From assembly GCA_024220525.1 (NCBI GenBank), contig JAMYWO010000203.1, positions 26,085 to 46,098 of the forward strand: a stretch of DNA of 20,014 nucleotides. Direction: 5' to 3'. Source of the DNA: Cochliopodium minus (taxonomy: Eukaryota > Discosea > Himatismenida > Cochliopodiidae). Position 1 is the stretch's first letter, and each line of letters begins with the position of its first letter. The translations under genes were made by a program, and so were the position numbers. The notes beneath the pieces were generated by a model that worked only from the letters and a program-made list of their open reading frames with translations, searched no databases and had not been told where the DNA came from. Shown here in pieces: positions 1 to 9,572 of the stretch.

Positions 1-92
1 AAATAAAAAATAAAAAATAAAAAATAAAAAATAAAAAATAAAAAATAAAAAATAAAAAATAAAAAATAAAAAATATATTATAAAAAAATAAA
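1..92. repeat. (AAAAAAT)n simple repeat
   Basis: About twelve near-perfect copies of a 7-base A6T unit, decaying into mixed A/T sequence. It lies downstream of the donor at 176 of the GLUG-type gene, so it is probably inside that gene's sixth intron. Similar A/T repeats fill host introns elsewhere in the window. Confidence 0.9.
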
Positions 93-176
93 ATAAAAAT
101 TTCACAACCAAAACAAAATAAAAGATTCACAAAAAAAATGAATTAAAAATTAATGAATAAAATTGGAAAAAATTAC

Positions 177-2223
177 CAAAAATCAAATTATCTCCACACC
201 AAATATTGAAATAAATGTTGTAATTAAGAAGAATACGTTCATAAATGGTACCACAAGATTCAATAGTTGGGATTGCATCGTGGATATTAACCCCGTTGTA
301 AGTGGGCGAGATGGTAGAGTATGTGAATGTGAAACCAGCGTATGAAGGATTTATGTATCCCACTATTCCCGCTCCATTTAATGTACTATTTACCGTACCT
401 GCAAAGTAGAAAAATTCCACAGTCATATCACCTTTAGATCAAATTAAAAAAAAAATTTTAAGATGTAAAAAAAACTAATTAAAAAAAACTAATTAATTAA
501 AAATTAATAAATTCAAAGTTAATTAAAAAATAAAAAAACTAAATTAAATATTAAAAAAATAAATTAATAAATTAAAATCATTTTACCTGTCAAAAGTCCC
601 ATCAACCCTCCAGTCGCATTATTACCAATTAAGTTTGCTTTTGAATAAGTTAGATAAATTCTGCTTGAATTACTAAAAAAAAAGAATAAAATTTTAATAA
701 AATTTTAAAAATAAATTATTTAAATGAATTTTTTTTAAATACAAAAAAAAAATTATTACGAAAAAAAATTTCCTAGAATCCCTCCTACATTATCTGCACT
801 ACTTGCAGATATAGTAACAGACGACTTGACATAAGTAACGTTTAAATCCAAGATATATCCTGATCCCACAAGTCCTCCCACATTGTCACCTGTCCCTCCT
901 ATTATCACTCCATTACTCACACCACTCTTGTAAATAAAGTTTGCTAGTATTCCTCCCATTGAGAATCCCACCAATCCTCCTATAAAAAACATCTAAGTTA
1001 ATTTTTTATTTTGAACAAATTTTTTTTAAATGATAATAATGAAAATTTTTTTTCATTTCATTTCATTTTCATTATTTTATTTACTTTGATTTATTCCAAA
1101 GATTTTTAATTTAAATTTAAAATCATTTTTAATTTTTAATTTTTAATTTTATTTAAAATTATTTGTTTTTATTGTTTTTTTTTTTTTTTTTTACCCACAT
1201 TTTCATTTCCCAAAACCAAAATGCTCGAAATATTTGAAGGAAATCCAACATTGTGACAATTTGTAATCGTTGTTTGATAAGCAGAACTATATATATTATT
1301 ATAAAAAAAATTAAAAAAAAAATTAAAAAAAAATTAAAAAAAAAATAAAAAATGGCGAGAAATGATTATTTTCTTTTACCCTATTAAACCTCCTATATTA
1401 GAAACCTGAAAAGGTCCATTGATTAATGTATTTTGAATGATACAATTGCTTATGATACTATCACTCACATTCCCCGCCAATCCACCTATATTCTGTATAT
1501 TTCCCACTGTTATGAGCTGATTGGTTTTGAATGCATCCGTAGTATTTAAGATTATGTTATCTATCGTACAATTATCGCATCCTCCAACGAGAACACCTGA
1601 ATTAACGGAACATGTGCTAATATCAAAATTGAGGAAGGTTATATTTTTGAAGATTGCATTTTGTCCATCCCTAAATATGGGTCCTTCAGCAGTCCAATTC
1701 AATATTATATTTCCTCTTCCATCAAATGTCCCTTTTCCAAAAAATTGTTAATTATACATAAAGATACATTTTGTAGTGGGGAAATAGATTATGTATGGTA
1801 TAGGAAAGAAATATTTAAATTATTTTTATTTTGAGGAGATTATTTCAAAATAATTTTATTTGTGAAAATAACTTTTTTTATGAAGATCCGTGAACTTATT
1901 CGTTTGTCAATTATGATTCTTTTATTTTTATAGAGAATCAATTTATATTTGGAAATATTATGAGTAATTAACTTTTAGATCTCTTTTACTTATGATTCTT
2001 TGTTTTTACCTTTAAATATATCCACATAAGAAATTAAAGATCCAAAACCACTACAATCAATGGTCTGATTGAGGTAATAAATGGCATTGCTGAGGGATAC
2101 ATTTATTTTTGTATAGAGATCCGAGCAGTTATTTATGGCTATCTCTTGGGAAAGGATGGTATAAGAGAAATAAATGAGAAAAAATGGAATCAACGTAATA
2201 AATTTGGAATTAAAGAAAATCAT
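177..2223 (-). CDS. GLUG-repeat surface protein, 3' end outside window
   Basis: Exons, in coding order, are 2223-2010, 1731-1380, 1286-1195, 979-760, 672-587 and 431-177. All junctions are GT-AG and keep one reading frame; the first six exons total 1,219 nt. The ATG at 2223 opens a hydrophobic signal peptide followed by IAINNCSDL and a conserved second Cys (TIDCSGF). The body is built of GG-[LI]-[VLAM]-G repeats (GGLAG, GGLIG, GGLVG, GGILG, GGLMG) with intervening beta-like segments and many N-glycosylation sequons. GLUG-type repeats are known from secreted or surface adhesin-like proteins; adhesion is an inference here. The donor at 177/176 leads to exons beyond the left edge, which by comparison with the complete paralogue at 2349-5482 should encode the stalk and membrane anchor. 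Intron 1 (278 nt) is the longest. Confidence 0.85.
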
Positions 2224-2348
2224 TTTAATTTTAATTTTATTTTTAATTTTTTATTTTGATTATCTTGAGATTTCATCAAAACCATATTTAATAGTCACAA
2301 AGATTTTATACAAAAAATTTTAAATAGAAAAATGTGATTAAATATGAT

Positions 2349-5300
2349 TCACTTTACTTCACTGAGAGTAACATCATTCCATTTCGTTTTCTCGTTGTGT
2401 TTTTTATTTTCTTTCCAGCTGGTCTTTTCCAACTCTTGCATCTGATTCATGGTTTGGTTCAATTTAGAGTCGAATTCTCGGTTCTTTTTCCAGATGAGAA
2501 TGGAAAAAATGATGATAATGATCAAAATTCCTCCAGAAGCTCCCAAAACGATACCGATGATGACCCATTTCGAAAGACCTGGAAAAATAAGTACTAAGAT
2601 TAGTTTTTTTTAAAAAAAATAAATAATTTGTTTTGAATAAAGAAAGATTGTTAAAAAAAATAATGTTTTTACCTTTACAGTTTGCATTAATCGAAGAAGA
2701 AAGAGAAACTGAAAGAGTCCCTTGTTGATTGTTAATAGTAGATTCAATTTTATCACATTTGTTATTTTTGTAAGTTGGTTTGACAGCAAATTGAGAAGTT
2801 TGGAAAGTTTGGATGTCTCTCAAATCTCTTTTTGTAGAAGAATTGGTAGATTGAGTCTCATTACAGTTATACCTTATCAAAACAATTGTAATATTTCCGT
2901 TTTGAGGTCTTTCACTCAAATCCAAAGTGATGTTTCCGTCAAAGTTAACGCATCCTGTAACATTCATTGCTCCTTCATCATTGTCAAAGTCTCCGCTAAG
3001 TTTTGAAATGACTATAACCAATGTGACATTGGAACTCACTGTTATGTTTCCTTCTACTACCAACCCTGTTCCATTTAAAGTGAAAGATTGAGAAACAGTG
3101 ATGGTTGTGTTGGAAAATAAAGGAATGTAAGAGTATGCCCACTTATTTCCCTTCGAAATGCAAGAAATATTGTATTGCGATGCATCCACACTTAATCCTA
3201 ATTTAATAGAAAAAAAGATCAAACAAAATTGAAAAAAATTATTAGAATTAGTTTGAGAATTATTTTACCTTGGTTCCCACAATTTTGACAATTGGGAACA
3301 TTGTACAAGCAATTTATTGGTCCGATAGTTGAAGGGATAGCCGTTGAAGGAGTTAAAGTAGAAGGAATTGTTGTAGAAGGTTCTGTTGTTGAAGGGGTAT
3401 TTGTAGATGGAGATGTGGTAGTTGGTTCAGTGGTAGATGGCGACGTGGTAGATGGTTCAGTGGTAGATGGTGAAGTAGTAGATGGTTCAGTGGTAGATGG
3501 TTCAGTAGTTGATGGAGATGTGGTTGATGGAAATGTGGTTGAAGGAGATGTTGTTGAAGGAGAAGTCGTAGAAGGTGTTAGAGTAGATGGCGGTGTAGTT
3601 GTTTGACAGCATTCACAAACCCCATACGAATAAGGATTTTCTGTTTTTTAATTTAAAGTAGATGTGTTTAGTAAAAAAAAAAAAATGTAAAAGAGAAGTT
3701 CATTAAACAGGGAATGAAAAAAATCTTGGAAAAATTATTTTTTTTTAAAAAAAAAAATTACGAATAAATAGTTTATCTCCTGCCCAAATAGTTTGGTTGA
3801 AAGTATTGGATATTGCATGATAAAGCTCCTCACAGCTGTAGCCTATTGAACAATTCGTGACCATGGAAGAAGAACCAGAGAAAGGAGAATAGTTGCTTGT
3901 AACATTGTTGAAATAGACGTTAGTAAAGTTTACATGTCCGTTAGGGAGATATCCTATTGTAGATCCTGTTAATGAACTACTTGTAAGATAATTCACAGAG
4001 TAAGAATCTATTATTGACAATATTGAAGAACCTATCAAAAAATTATTAATGAAAAATTAGAATAAAATAAAAGATATTGACATAAAAAAAAAAAAAGAAA
4101 AATCAAAAAATCAAAAAAAAAATAGATTAGAGTTACTTGTATAAAACCCAATCAAACCACCTGTTTGACATGCCCCGCTTATATTTGCTTTAGAATACGA
4201 GTTTTGAATTATTGTATCAATATTCCTATTTAAAAAAATAATATTAAAAAAGAAATAAAAAATATTTTTTCGAAATAAAAAAGGATGGATAAAGAAAGAA
4301 ATGAAAAAATTTTACGGATTATAATTTCCTACTAATCCTCCATTAGCCGCTGCACTCGCAGTAATACTAACAGTAGATTCTACGTAAACCTCTATGAAAT
4401 TTACGTCAGTAGCCAATCCTACAACTCCTCCAATTACTCCTCCTGTAGAAATTAGTCTTCCATTACTTCCTCCACTTTTAGTGATAACTCCTAAGCAAGG
4501 CACGTACCCAATTAAAGAACCTAGATGTAAAAAAAAAAATTTACGTTGAAAAAATTAAAATGTTTTCGCTGAAAGAAATTTCCTTTTTTTTTTTTTTACC
4601 AACATATCCACAACCATGTGCCAGTATAGAATTTGGATTCGATGGAAAACCAATGTTATGGCAATTTGTCATTGTGATAGTGCAATCAGCAGTTCTAATA
4701 AAAAAGTGAATATTTAATTCTTGAATAAAATATAAAAATCAAATGTGCAATTGAGGATAGTGAATGCATATCTTCAAATCAATGCATTCATCAATTTCAT
4801 TCAATAAATCGTAATATATATTTTCTTTTATACTGTATTTGAGTAATATAAAAAATCTATTTAAAATTTACCCTAAAAACCCACCAATGTAAGGATTATC
4901 AGGACCAACAATCATCGTATTTTGAATTACTGAATTTGTGAAAATACATGAAACACAAATCCCAACAATCCCACCTATATTGTGATTATTTGTTCCTGTG
5001 ATATTTATCACGTTTGTTATTGAGGGATCAGTTGTATTGAGAATTACATTTTCAAAAGTGCATCCAGAACAATATCCAAATAAAACAGCATTATTCCCAT
5101 ATTCTCCCAATAAATTGAAGTTGAGAAAGGTTATATTTTTGACAGTCACATTTTCACCATCAGTAAAAATACATATTTTTAATGCATTGCTTGTCAAATT
5201 CGATATTGAATATCCTCTTCCATCAATAGAACCTATTCACAATTTTTTATTTAAAACTTTTTTTTTTTTTAATTTGTTTTTACCATTAAAAAAAGTTTGA

Positions 5301-5482
5301 TAAGAAGTAAAATTGGCTATTGAAGAACAATCTATTGATTGATTAAGATAATATTCTCCAGTCAAGTTTGAAGAAAAAATGTTTTGAAGATCTGTACAGT
5401 TATTTATTGCGATACTTTGTAAATAACTAACGGAAAACATTAAACTTGTTAAAAAGAGTAATATAAGAAGATTTTGTTTCAT
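2349..5482 (-). CDS. complete GLUG-repeat type I membrane protein with Ser/Thr/Pro stalk
   Basis: Nine exons: 5482-5284, 5232-4872, 4694-4600, 4520-4316, 4225-4137, 4031-3762, 3640-3269, 3197-2673 and 2578-2349. They sum to 2,346 nt (781 aa) with no internal stop and end in TGA. Order of parts: signal peptide (about residues 1-22), Cys-containing N-terminus, GLUG-like repeats (GGIVG, GGFLG, GGVIGGVVG, GGLVG, GGLIG), a Cys-rich piece ending at exon 6, a PSTT[SE] mucin-like stalk in exon 7 flanked by Cys clusters (CECC, NCQNCG), a beta-rich domain rich in NxT/NxS in exon 8, then exon 9 with a helix (IIGIVLGASGGILIIIIIF) followed by a basic stop-transfer WKKN and a charged cytosolic tail. This is a type I plasma-membrane topology. 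A role in adhesion or recognition is inferred from architecture only. Exons 1-6 match the neighbour at 177-2223 in phase and in total length (1,219 nt). Confidence 0.9.
3324..3590 (-). repeat. PSTT[SE] mucin-like stalk, about 18 copies of a 15-nt unit
   Basis: On the coding strand this is a run of five-codon units, Pro-Ser-Thr-Thr-Ser/Glu, with degenerate edges (Leu, Phe, Ile or Ala in some units). It lies wholly in exon 7 of the membrane protein. Such stretches are usually O-glycosylated extended spacers. The 15-nt repeat also makes a long Val-Val-Asp-Gly shadow ORF on the plus strand, which is not a gene. Confidence 0.9.
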
Positions 5483-5739
5483 TTTTTTTTTAAATTAAAA
5501 CCAATTTCGATAATTTGGATTGATTTTTTATATTTTTTATTTGATTCATTTAATTAATATTTCATTATAATTTAAAATAATATCCTCCCAACAAAATTTA
5601 TATCCTCTTAACAAACTATTAACTAAAATTTTGTTAAAATGTTTAACTATTGAATTGAATTTAAACATGAAATAGATCTTCACAAATTGAAAAAATATTA
5701 AAAACCTAATTTATCTGTAAATACCAATTCTTTTAACAG
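5483..5739. other. intergenic, divergent promoter region
   Basis: About 260 bases between the divergent starts at 5482 (minus) and 5740 (plus). I see only AT-rich DNA with one imperfect tandem pair, TATCCTC followed by a C/T-variable AACAAA, at about 5580-5617. No gene is visible. Confidence 0.6.
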
Positions 5740-7456
5740 ATGGCTTGGCTATTCAAATTTCATTTACCAAAAAAGAATGGTTTGTTTTGGAAGTGAAAAG
5801 AATAAAAATAAATTTAAATAAAATTGAAACAAAATTGTTGTTCAAATAGAATAAAACTTTAAATTTTGATATATTTAAAAGAAAATAAATCCTTTTAATT
5901 TTCTCTATTTTATAGATGAAGAAAACTGGAATAAACAAGAAAATCAAGAAAATCCCAAAAGAGAAAACTCTTTCGATGATTTCTTTAATGAGATCCCAAA
6001 TAAATGGAATAACCCGAATGAAGGAAACTATCTGGAAATAAATGGCTCAAATGAAACAAAAGGGGTAGATAGAAATAATCCTTATGCAAAAAATAATCAA
6101 GAGGAGAATTTTATTGAAAAGGATTATGAACCAAATAAAGAGATGTTTCAGGATGTTCAATTTTCTGAAAATGGATCAAACAATACAACAAAGATGAAAT
6201 CATATCCCAACAAAATCCAACCCATGAATAAAAGAGGGAGCCAATCAATAATACAAAAGGATAATCAAGGAAATTCTCATCATTCCAATCCATCAATTCT
6301 GTCTTCCAATAAAAGAAAAAAGAAATTGATTAATCAACCGCAATCCAAAGTCTACCCTTCCATCCAAATGAACCATCATAAAATTGAGAATACTGCATAC
6401 TTTCATTTAAGATTGTCTTCCAAATTCCAGCAATCGAACCATCCATATAAACAATCAGAATAATAATGCAAGCCATCACCTCCATATGAATCCGTTTCGA
6501 ACACAGAGCAATCAAAATGGATCACAGAGCACAAGAGAATCTTCGATTCATCCCTACCAATTAGATTCCAATCAATCCCACCGCCAATACAACATTGATC
6601 ATAGCTCGTTCAACAAAGCTAACAATTACAACATTCAAATCAAAAATAACTTTGATTTCAATATTGAGAACAGTAGCCCCAATAACTTCACGATCAACGA
6701 AAACAACATTGTTACGAGCAATCACCATCGATCCAACCATGGTGTGAAGAGAGGAATCAATGGAGTTAATAAGAATTTTTCTCCCCCGTCTTCAACACTC
6801 CCCATCAAAGTATTGACCACTCAAGGAACTATCAAAACAAGAAAATTTCAATGAATCAAATGATAAACACCCAAGACAGCACATCCATCAACAATCAGAT
6901 TAATAATCAGAACAATTAGAATAATGGATGCAATCATACAGAATTGGGTCTTTCATCAACAGATCATTCGGATAATTCCAACAAGATCAAGAAATTCATT
7001 GATCAATGTGGATCTCCCAAAAAGATCATCAGAGATGGCATGGATTGTTTTTACTGCCAGTTTTCCCTTCGTCAATATAATCACAAAGGAGTGTACAATC
7101 ATCTCTCCCATTGCGCAAAGAAAGATGCGAAACTCCTCATTCCTACCTTCAAATTCCCAAATAAAGAGGGCAGGCTTGTTGATGCTGTTTTTCTGGAATC
7201 ATTCCATTTCAAAAAAGCGATCAACAAACAATACACAAAGCTCCGCCGAAAAATCAAAAACTTTAAATTGAAAAAAGTGAATGGGAAAGATCCTCTCTTT
7301 GGTAGATTTCCTTTGTCTTTCAAGCCCCCTACCAGTAATTGCATCAGTGTTTATCAACTTGAGACTTTTTCTAGAGAGAAATTGTTTAGCTTTGCTAAAA
7401 AGAACGGCATTTCTTTTTCCTTCTTCGATTCTCTTTTGAACTTTACTAATATCTAA
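5740..7456 (+). pseudogene. Asn/Gln-rich protein with BED-like zinc finger, broken frame
   Basis: Exon 1 is 5740-5779 (MAWLFKFHLPKKN plus one base). A GTTTGT...TATAG intron (5780-5915) restores phase into a long Asn/Gln/Lys-rich frame from 5916. That frame ends in TAATAA at 6461-6466. Asn/Gln/His-rich coding continues in another frame from about 6410 to 6853, then returns to the first frame, with an in-frame TAG at about 6917 between Asn codons, and runs to 7456. The last part holds DCFYCQF...GVYNHLSHC, a C-x2-C-x14-H-x3-C pattern like a BED finger, then a basic LRRKIKNFKLKK stretch. BED fingers bind DNA and often come from hAT-type transposases; no DDE domain is visible. I found no intron that reconciles the frame changes, so it reads as a pseudogene, or as two genes if the first TAATAA is a true stop. 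Confidence 0.55.
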
Positions 7457-8010
7457 TTTATTCTTCTCGTTGGAGCCAATTTAATGTGAATGGCTCAAAC
7501 ATTTTGTTTTATTTTGTTAATAGATCTTCACTTGATCTTGTTGCCTTTTCTTGATGTCTTTGCAGACATCAAAGATAGGTTACATGGTTAAATGTTGATC
7601 ATTAGCACAATGTTTAAGAAAGAATAATAAAATAAATATTTTTGTATTTTCTTCAAAAAAGATAACATCAATTTAATCAAATTTGAAATGGACAAAATTA
7701 TTCTTAAAGATTTGATATCAATAAAGATAAACATGGCACAAAAAATGTCCTCCCTAACTATTCTTTGGAAATTAAAGTACAAATCTTGCAGATTAAAAGT
7801 GATAGTAATTGTCTTTAATCTTTGATTTTACTTCCTCTAGTGATGCAAAAGCCTAATTAGTGTACTAATTGTTTTATGTAGATCATTCTATTTTTGATTA
7901 ATTAAACTACTAAGCTGATATCAACAACCAAAGAGTGATCATCAACAGTTGATATCACCAGAATGCAAAATCTTATTCCTTAATTATTTTTTGATTTAAT
8001 TTTCCTGATT
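7457..8010. other. intergenic, no gene seen
   Basis: About 550 bases of AT-rich sequence. The only clear structure is the TGATATCAAC inverted repeat listed separately. Confidence 0.6.
7916..7957. repeat. 10-bp inverted repeat TGATATCAAC / GTTGATATCA
   Basis: Two perfect 10-base arms (7916-7925 and 7948-7957) separated by 22 bases. It could be a hairpin or a paired protein-binding site; no adjacent gene tells which. Confidence 0.6.
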
Positions 8011-8154
8011 TTATCTTGTTTTGATTTTGGAAAGATTCATTTTTTCTATTTTTCTGTGATTTTTTCTTCTCGTTGCAGGTGAGTTAGTGCATATATTAAA
8101 AGATTCTTGCGGAGAATTCTCTATTTCCTCTTCTGCTTCTGGCAAAAATTCCAT
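8011..8154 (-). CDS. short acidic-to-basic ORF cut by an assembly gap
   Basis: Open from 8154 (ATG next to the N at 8155) to TAA at 8011: 47 codons, MEFLPEAEEEIENSPQ then a basic tail (TRRKNHRKIEK). The strand is purine-rich as expected for coding DNA in this genome. The Met may be internal: another minus-strand piece, 9297-9362, ends at the other N and would join it in frame if the N-bounded block were absent and the Ns were not counted as bases. Function unknown. The opposite strand also reads open after a CAG/GT-like junction at 8078, so the strand is not certain. Confidence 0.4.
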   Translation of the reverse strand: MEFLPEAEEEIENSPQESFNICTNSPATRRKNHRKIEKMNLSKIKTR

Positions 8155-8155
8155 N
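8155..8155. other. ambiguous base N (assembly junction)
   Basis: Single N. With the N at 9296 it bounds a 1,140-base block whose content (GLUG-gene pieces) differs from both flanks. It is probably a scaffold join of unknown size. Confidence 0.8.
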
Positions 8156-8255
8156 AAATCCAAATATTTAGCATATTTTCAATCTGATCTACCCAATAAG
8201 TCCAAATCTTGTTGAACGATATCCAAAAAAAAAGATACAGTAAAATTACTATGTT
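8156..8255 (+). repeat. 100-bp duplicate, copy 1
   Basis: Direct repeat of 11209-11307, identical as far as I can compare by eye except for one A in an A8/A9 run. It starts right at the N and ends in ACTATGTT, after which the copies diverge (AACAATTG here, TTAACTTT there). This copy lies in intron 1 of the truncated GLUG gene. Confidence 0.95.
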
Positions 8256-8285
8256 AACAATTGTGATAATTAATTAAATACAGAC

Positions 8286-8499
8286 CTTTGAATACACCAA
8301 TAATTGGATCAAAAAATCCATAACTTGTGCAATCAATTGAATTATTTAGATAGTATGTGGCATTGATTAGTGTAACATTCATCTCTTCGAGTTCTTCGCA
8401 ACTATTTATTGCAATCTCTTGTGAATGAATCACAAACGAGAAACAGATCAGAAAAAATATTAAAAATATTGATCGGTCAAAGATGAGAAATGTCTTCAT
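8286..8499 (-). pseudogene. first exon of a truncated GLUG-repeat surface-protein gene
   Basis: The ATG at 8499 opens a signal peptide, then QEIAINSCEELEEMN, YYLNNSIDCTSYG and VFKG, the same N-terminal pattern as the copies starting at 2223 and 5482. It ends at a GT donor after AAAG (8286), in the same phase as the paralogues, and is 214 nt long, exactly like exon 1 of the 2223 gene. The donor is GTCTGT, less typical. No second exon follows: the intron runs 30 bases into the 100-bp duplicate and then the N at 8155. Either the gene is truncated or its remainder was lost in assembly. Confidence 0.75.
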
Positions 8500-8905
8500 T
8501 TTTTAAATATTATATTTCAATTTTCCAATTAAATCACCTCTTTGTGAAAAATAAACAAATTTGTTTAATCATATAATTTTTTCAATAAGATGGATGATTT
8601 AACAGTAAAAGCTTTTTTTTTTTTAAAAGAGTTTTTTTTAATTTTTTGAAATACTCAATTTTCCAATTGCGCCTTGGCAAGTCTCTGATCAATTCATTAA
8701 ACAGATTGTTGTACAAGATTATTAATTTAAAGAGAAAATGCGTTAATTTTAAAAGTGATGTTGAAAAGAAGAAGAATGAAGATTAAGAAATCAAGATGAA
8801 ATAAAGAACAAAATTGTTTTTTGGTTAAAAAAATAAAGTTTTAATGATTTACAAAAAATTTTTTTAAATTACATTTTTTTTTTAAAAAAAAATTAAAGTT
8901 CCTTC
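8500..8905. other. intergenic between two GLUG-gene pieces
   Basis: About 400 bases. A local G/C-richer patch at 8670-8695 (CAATTGCGCCTTGGC) sits in a minus-strand open stretch without a start codon (includes LPRRNWKIEYF). It may be a relic coding piece, but I cannot support a gene. Confidence 0.5.
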
Positions 8906-9295
8906 TTAATTTTTCATTTTATCTTTTTCTAGTGATTGCAACTCATTCATGTTAACAGTAAACCTCTTATCAAATTCTTTGTTTCTTTTCCAAATGATGA
9001 TGGCAGCGATAAAAATGATGAGAACTGTCCCTCCAACAACTCCCAAAACAATTCCAATGATAGCTCCAGTCGGAAGTCCACCACATTTTGAGTTTTGAGT
9101 TGTTGAGAGAACAACAGAAAGAGTTCCTTGTTGATTGTTAATAGTAGATTCAATTTTATCACATTTATTATTTTTGTAAGTTGGTTTGACAGCAAATTGA
9201 GAAGTTTGGAAAGTTTGGATATTTCTCAGTTCTCTTTTTGTAGATTGGCTGATGTTATTGCAATTATATCTTATCAAATAAATCGTAATATTTCC
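8906..9295 (-). CDS. C-terminal part of a GLUG-type membrane protein, 5' cut at N
   Basis: Reads from the N at 9296 through GNITIYLIRYNC, a segment nearly identical to exon 8 of the complete gene (TFQTSQFAVKPTYKNNKCDK), then a transmembrane helix (AIIGIVLGVVGGTVLIIFIAA), WKRNKEFD and a short tail ending in TAA. It is the third membrane-anchored paralogue of the array. The intron that separates the ectodomain from the helix in the complete paralogue (2579-2672) is absent here: CGGLPTGAIIG is read straight through. Everything upstream of the N is unrelated, so the N-terminal exons are missing from this assembly. Confidence 0.85.
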   Translation of the reverse strand, partial: GNITIYLIRYNCNNISQSTKRELRNIQTFQTSQFAVKPTYKNNKCDKIESTINNQQGTLSVVLSTTQNSKCGGLPTGAIIGIVLGVVGGTVLIIFIAAIIIWKRNKEFDKRFTVNMNELQSLEKDKMKN

Positions 9296-9296
9296 N
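9296..9296. other. ambiguous base N (assembly junction)
   Basis: Right boundary of the 1,140-base block. The GLUG exon stops exactly here and unrelated sequence begins. Confidence 0.8.
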
Positions 9297-9362
9297 GATC
9301 TGAAAAATACAATCAAAAAAATTTGCATCATCAACATCATTCTTGATTATTCCTCCTTCCAT
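9297..9362 (-). CDS. short acidic ORF start, cut at the N
   Basis: ATG at 9362, 22 codons (MEGGIIKNDVDDANFFDC, then IFQI) up to the N, with an upstream in-frame TAG. Its end is in frame with the 8154-8011 ORF if the N-bounded block and its Ns are ignored. Function unknown. On the plus strand the same stretch ends in CATG/GTAAAAAAA, which looks like a host donor, so the coding strand is not settled. Confidence 0.3.
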
Positions 9363-9572
9363 GGTAAAAAAAATAAAATTCTTTTTTATATCTCCTTTCT
9401 ATAAAATAAGATCTTTTAAAAATGAGAAAACCACCACAATGAGGTAAATTTATCAAATATATAAAATTTATTATCAAAGCCGAAAATTATTACCTCCCAA
9501 AGTATTCACATAAATGATTTTAGTCTAATCCAAAATATAATTTGTTTAATGTCTTTCTATATAAATTTTTTG

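Noticed and set aside
3292-3606. Plus-strand Val-Asp-Gly repeat ORF
   Set aside because: It is the reverse reading of the PSTT stalk exon, whose frame, splice sites and domain context are all on the minus strand.
7588-7782. Minus-strand hydrophobic ORF
   Set aside because: AT-rich composition explains it; no start context, splice pattern or homology pattern.
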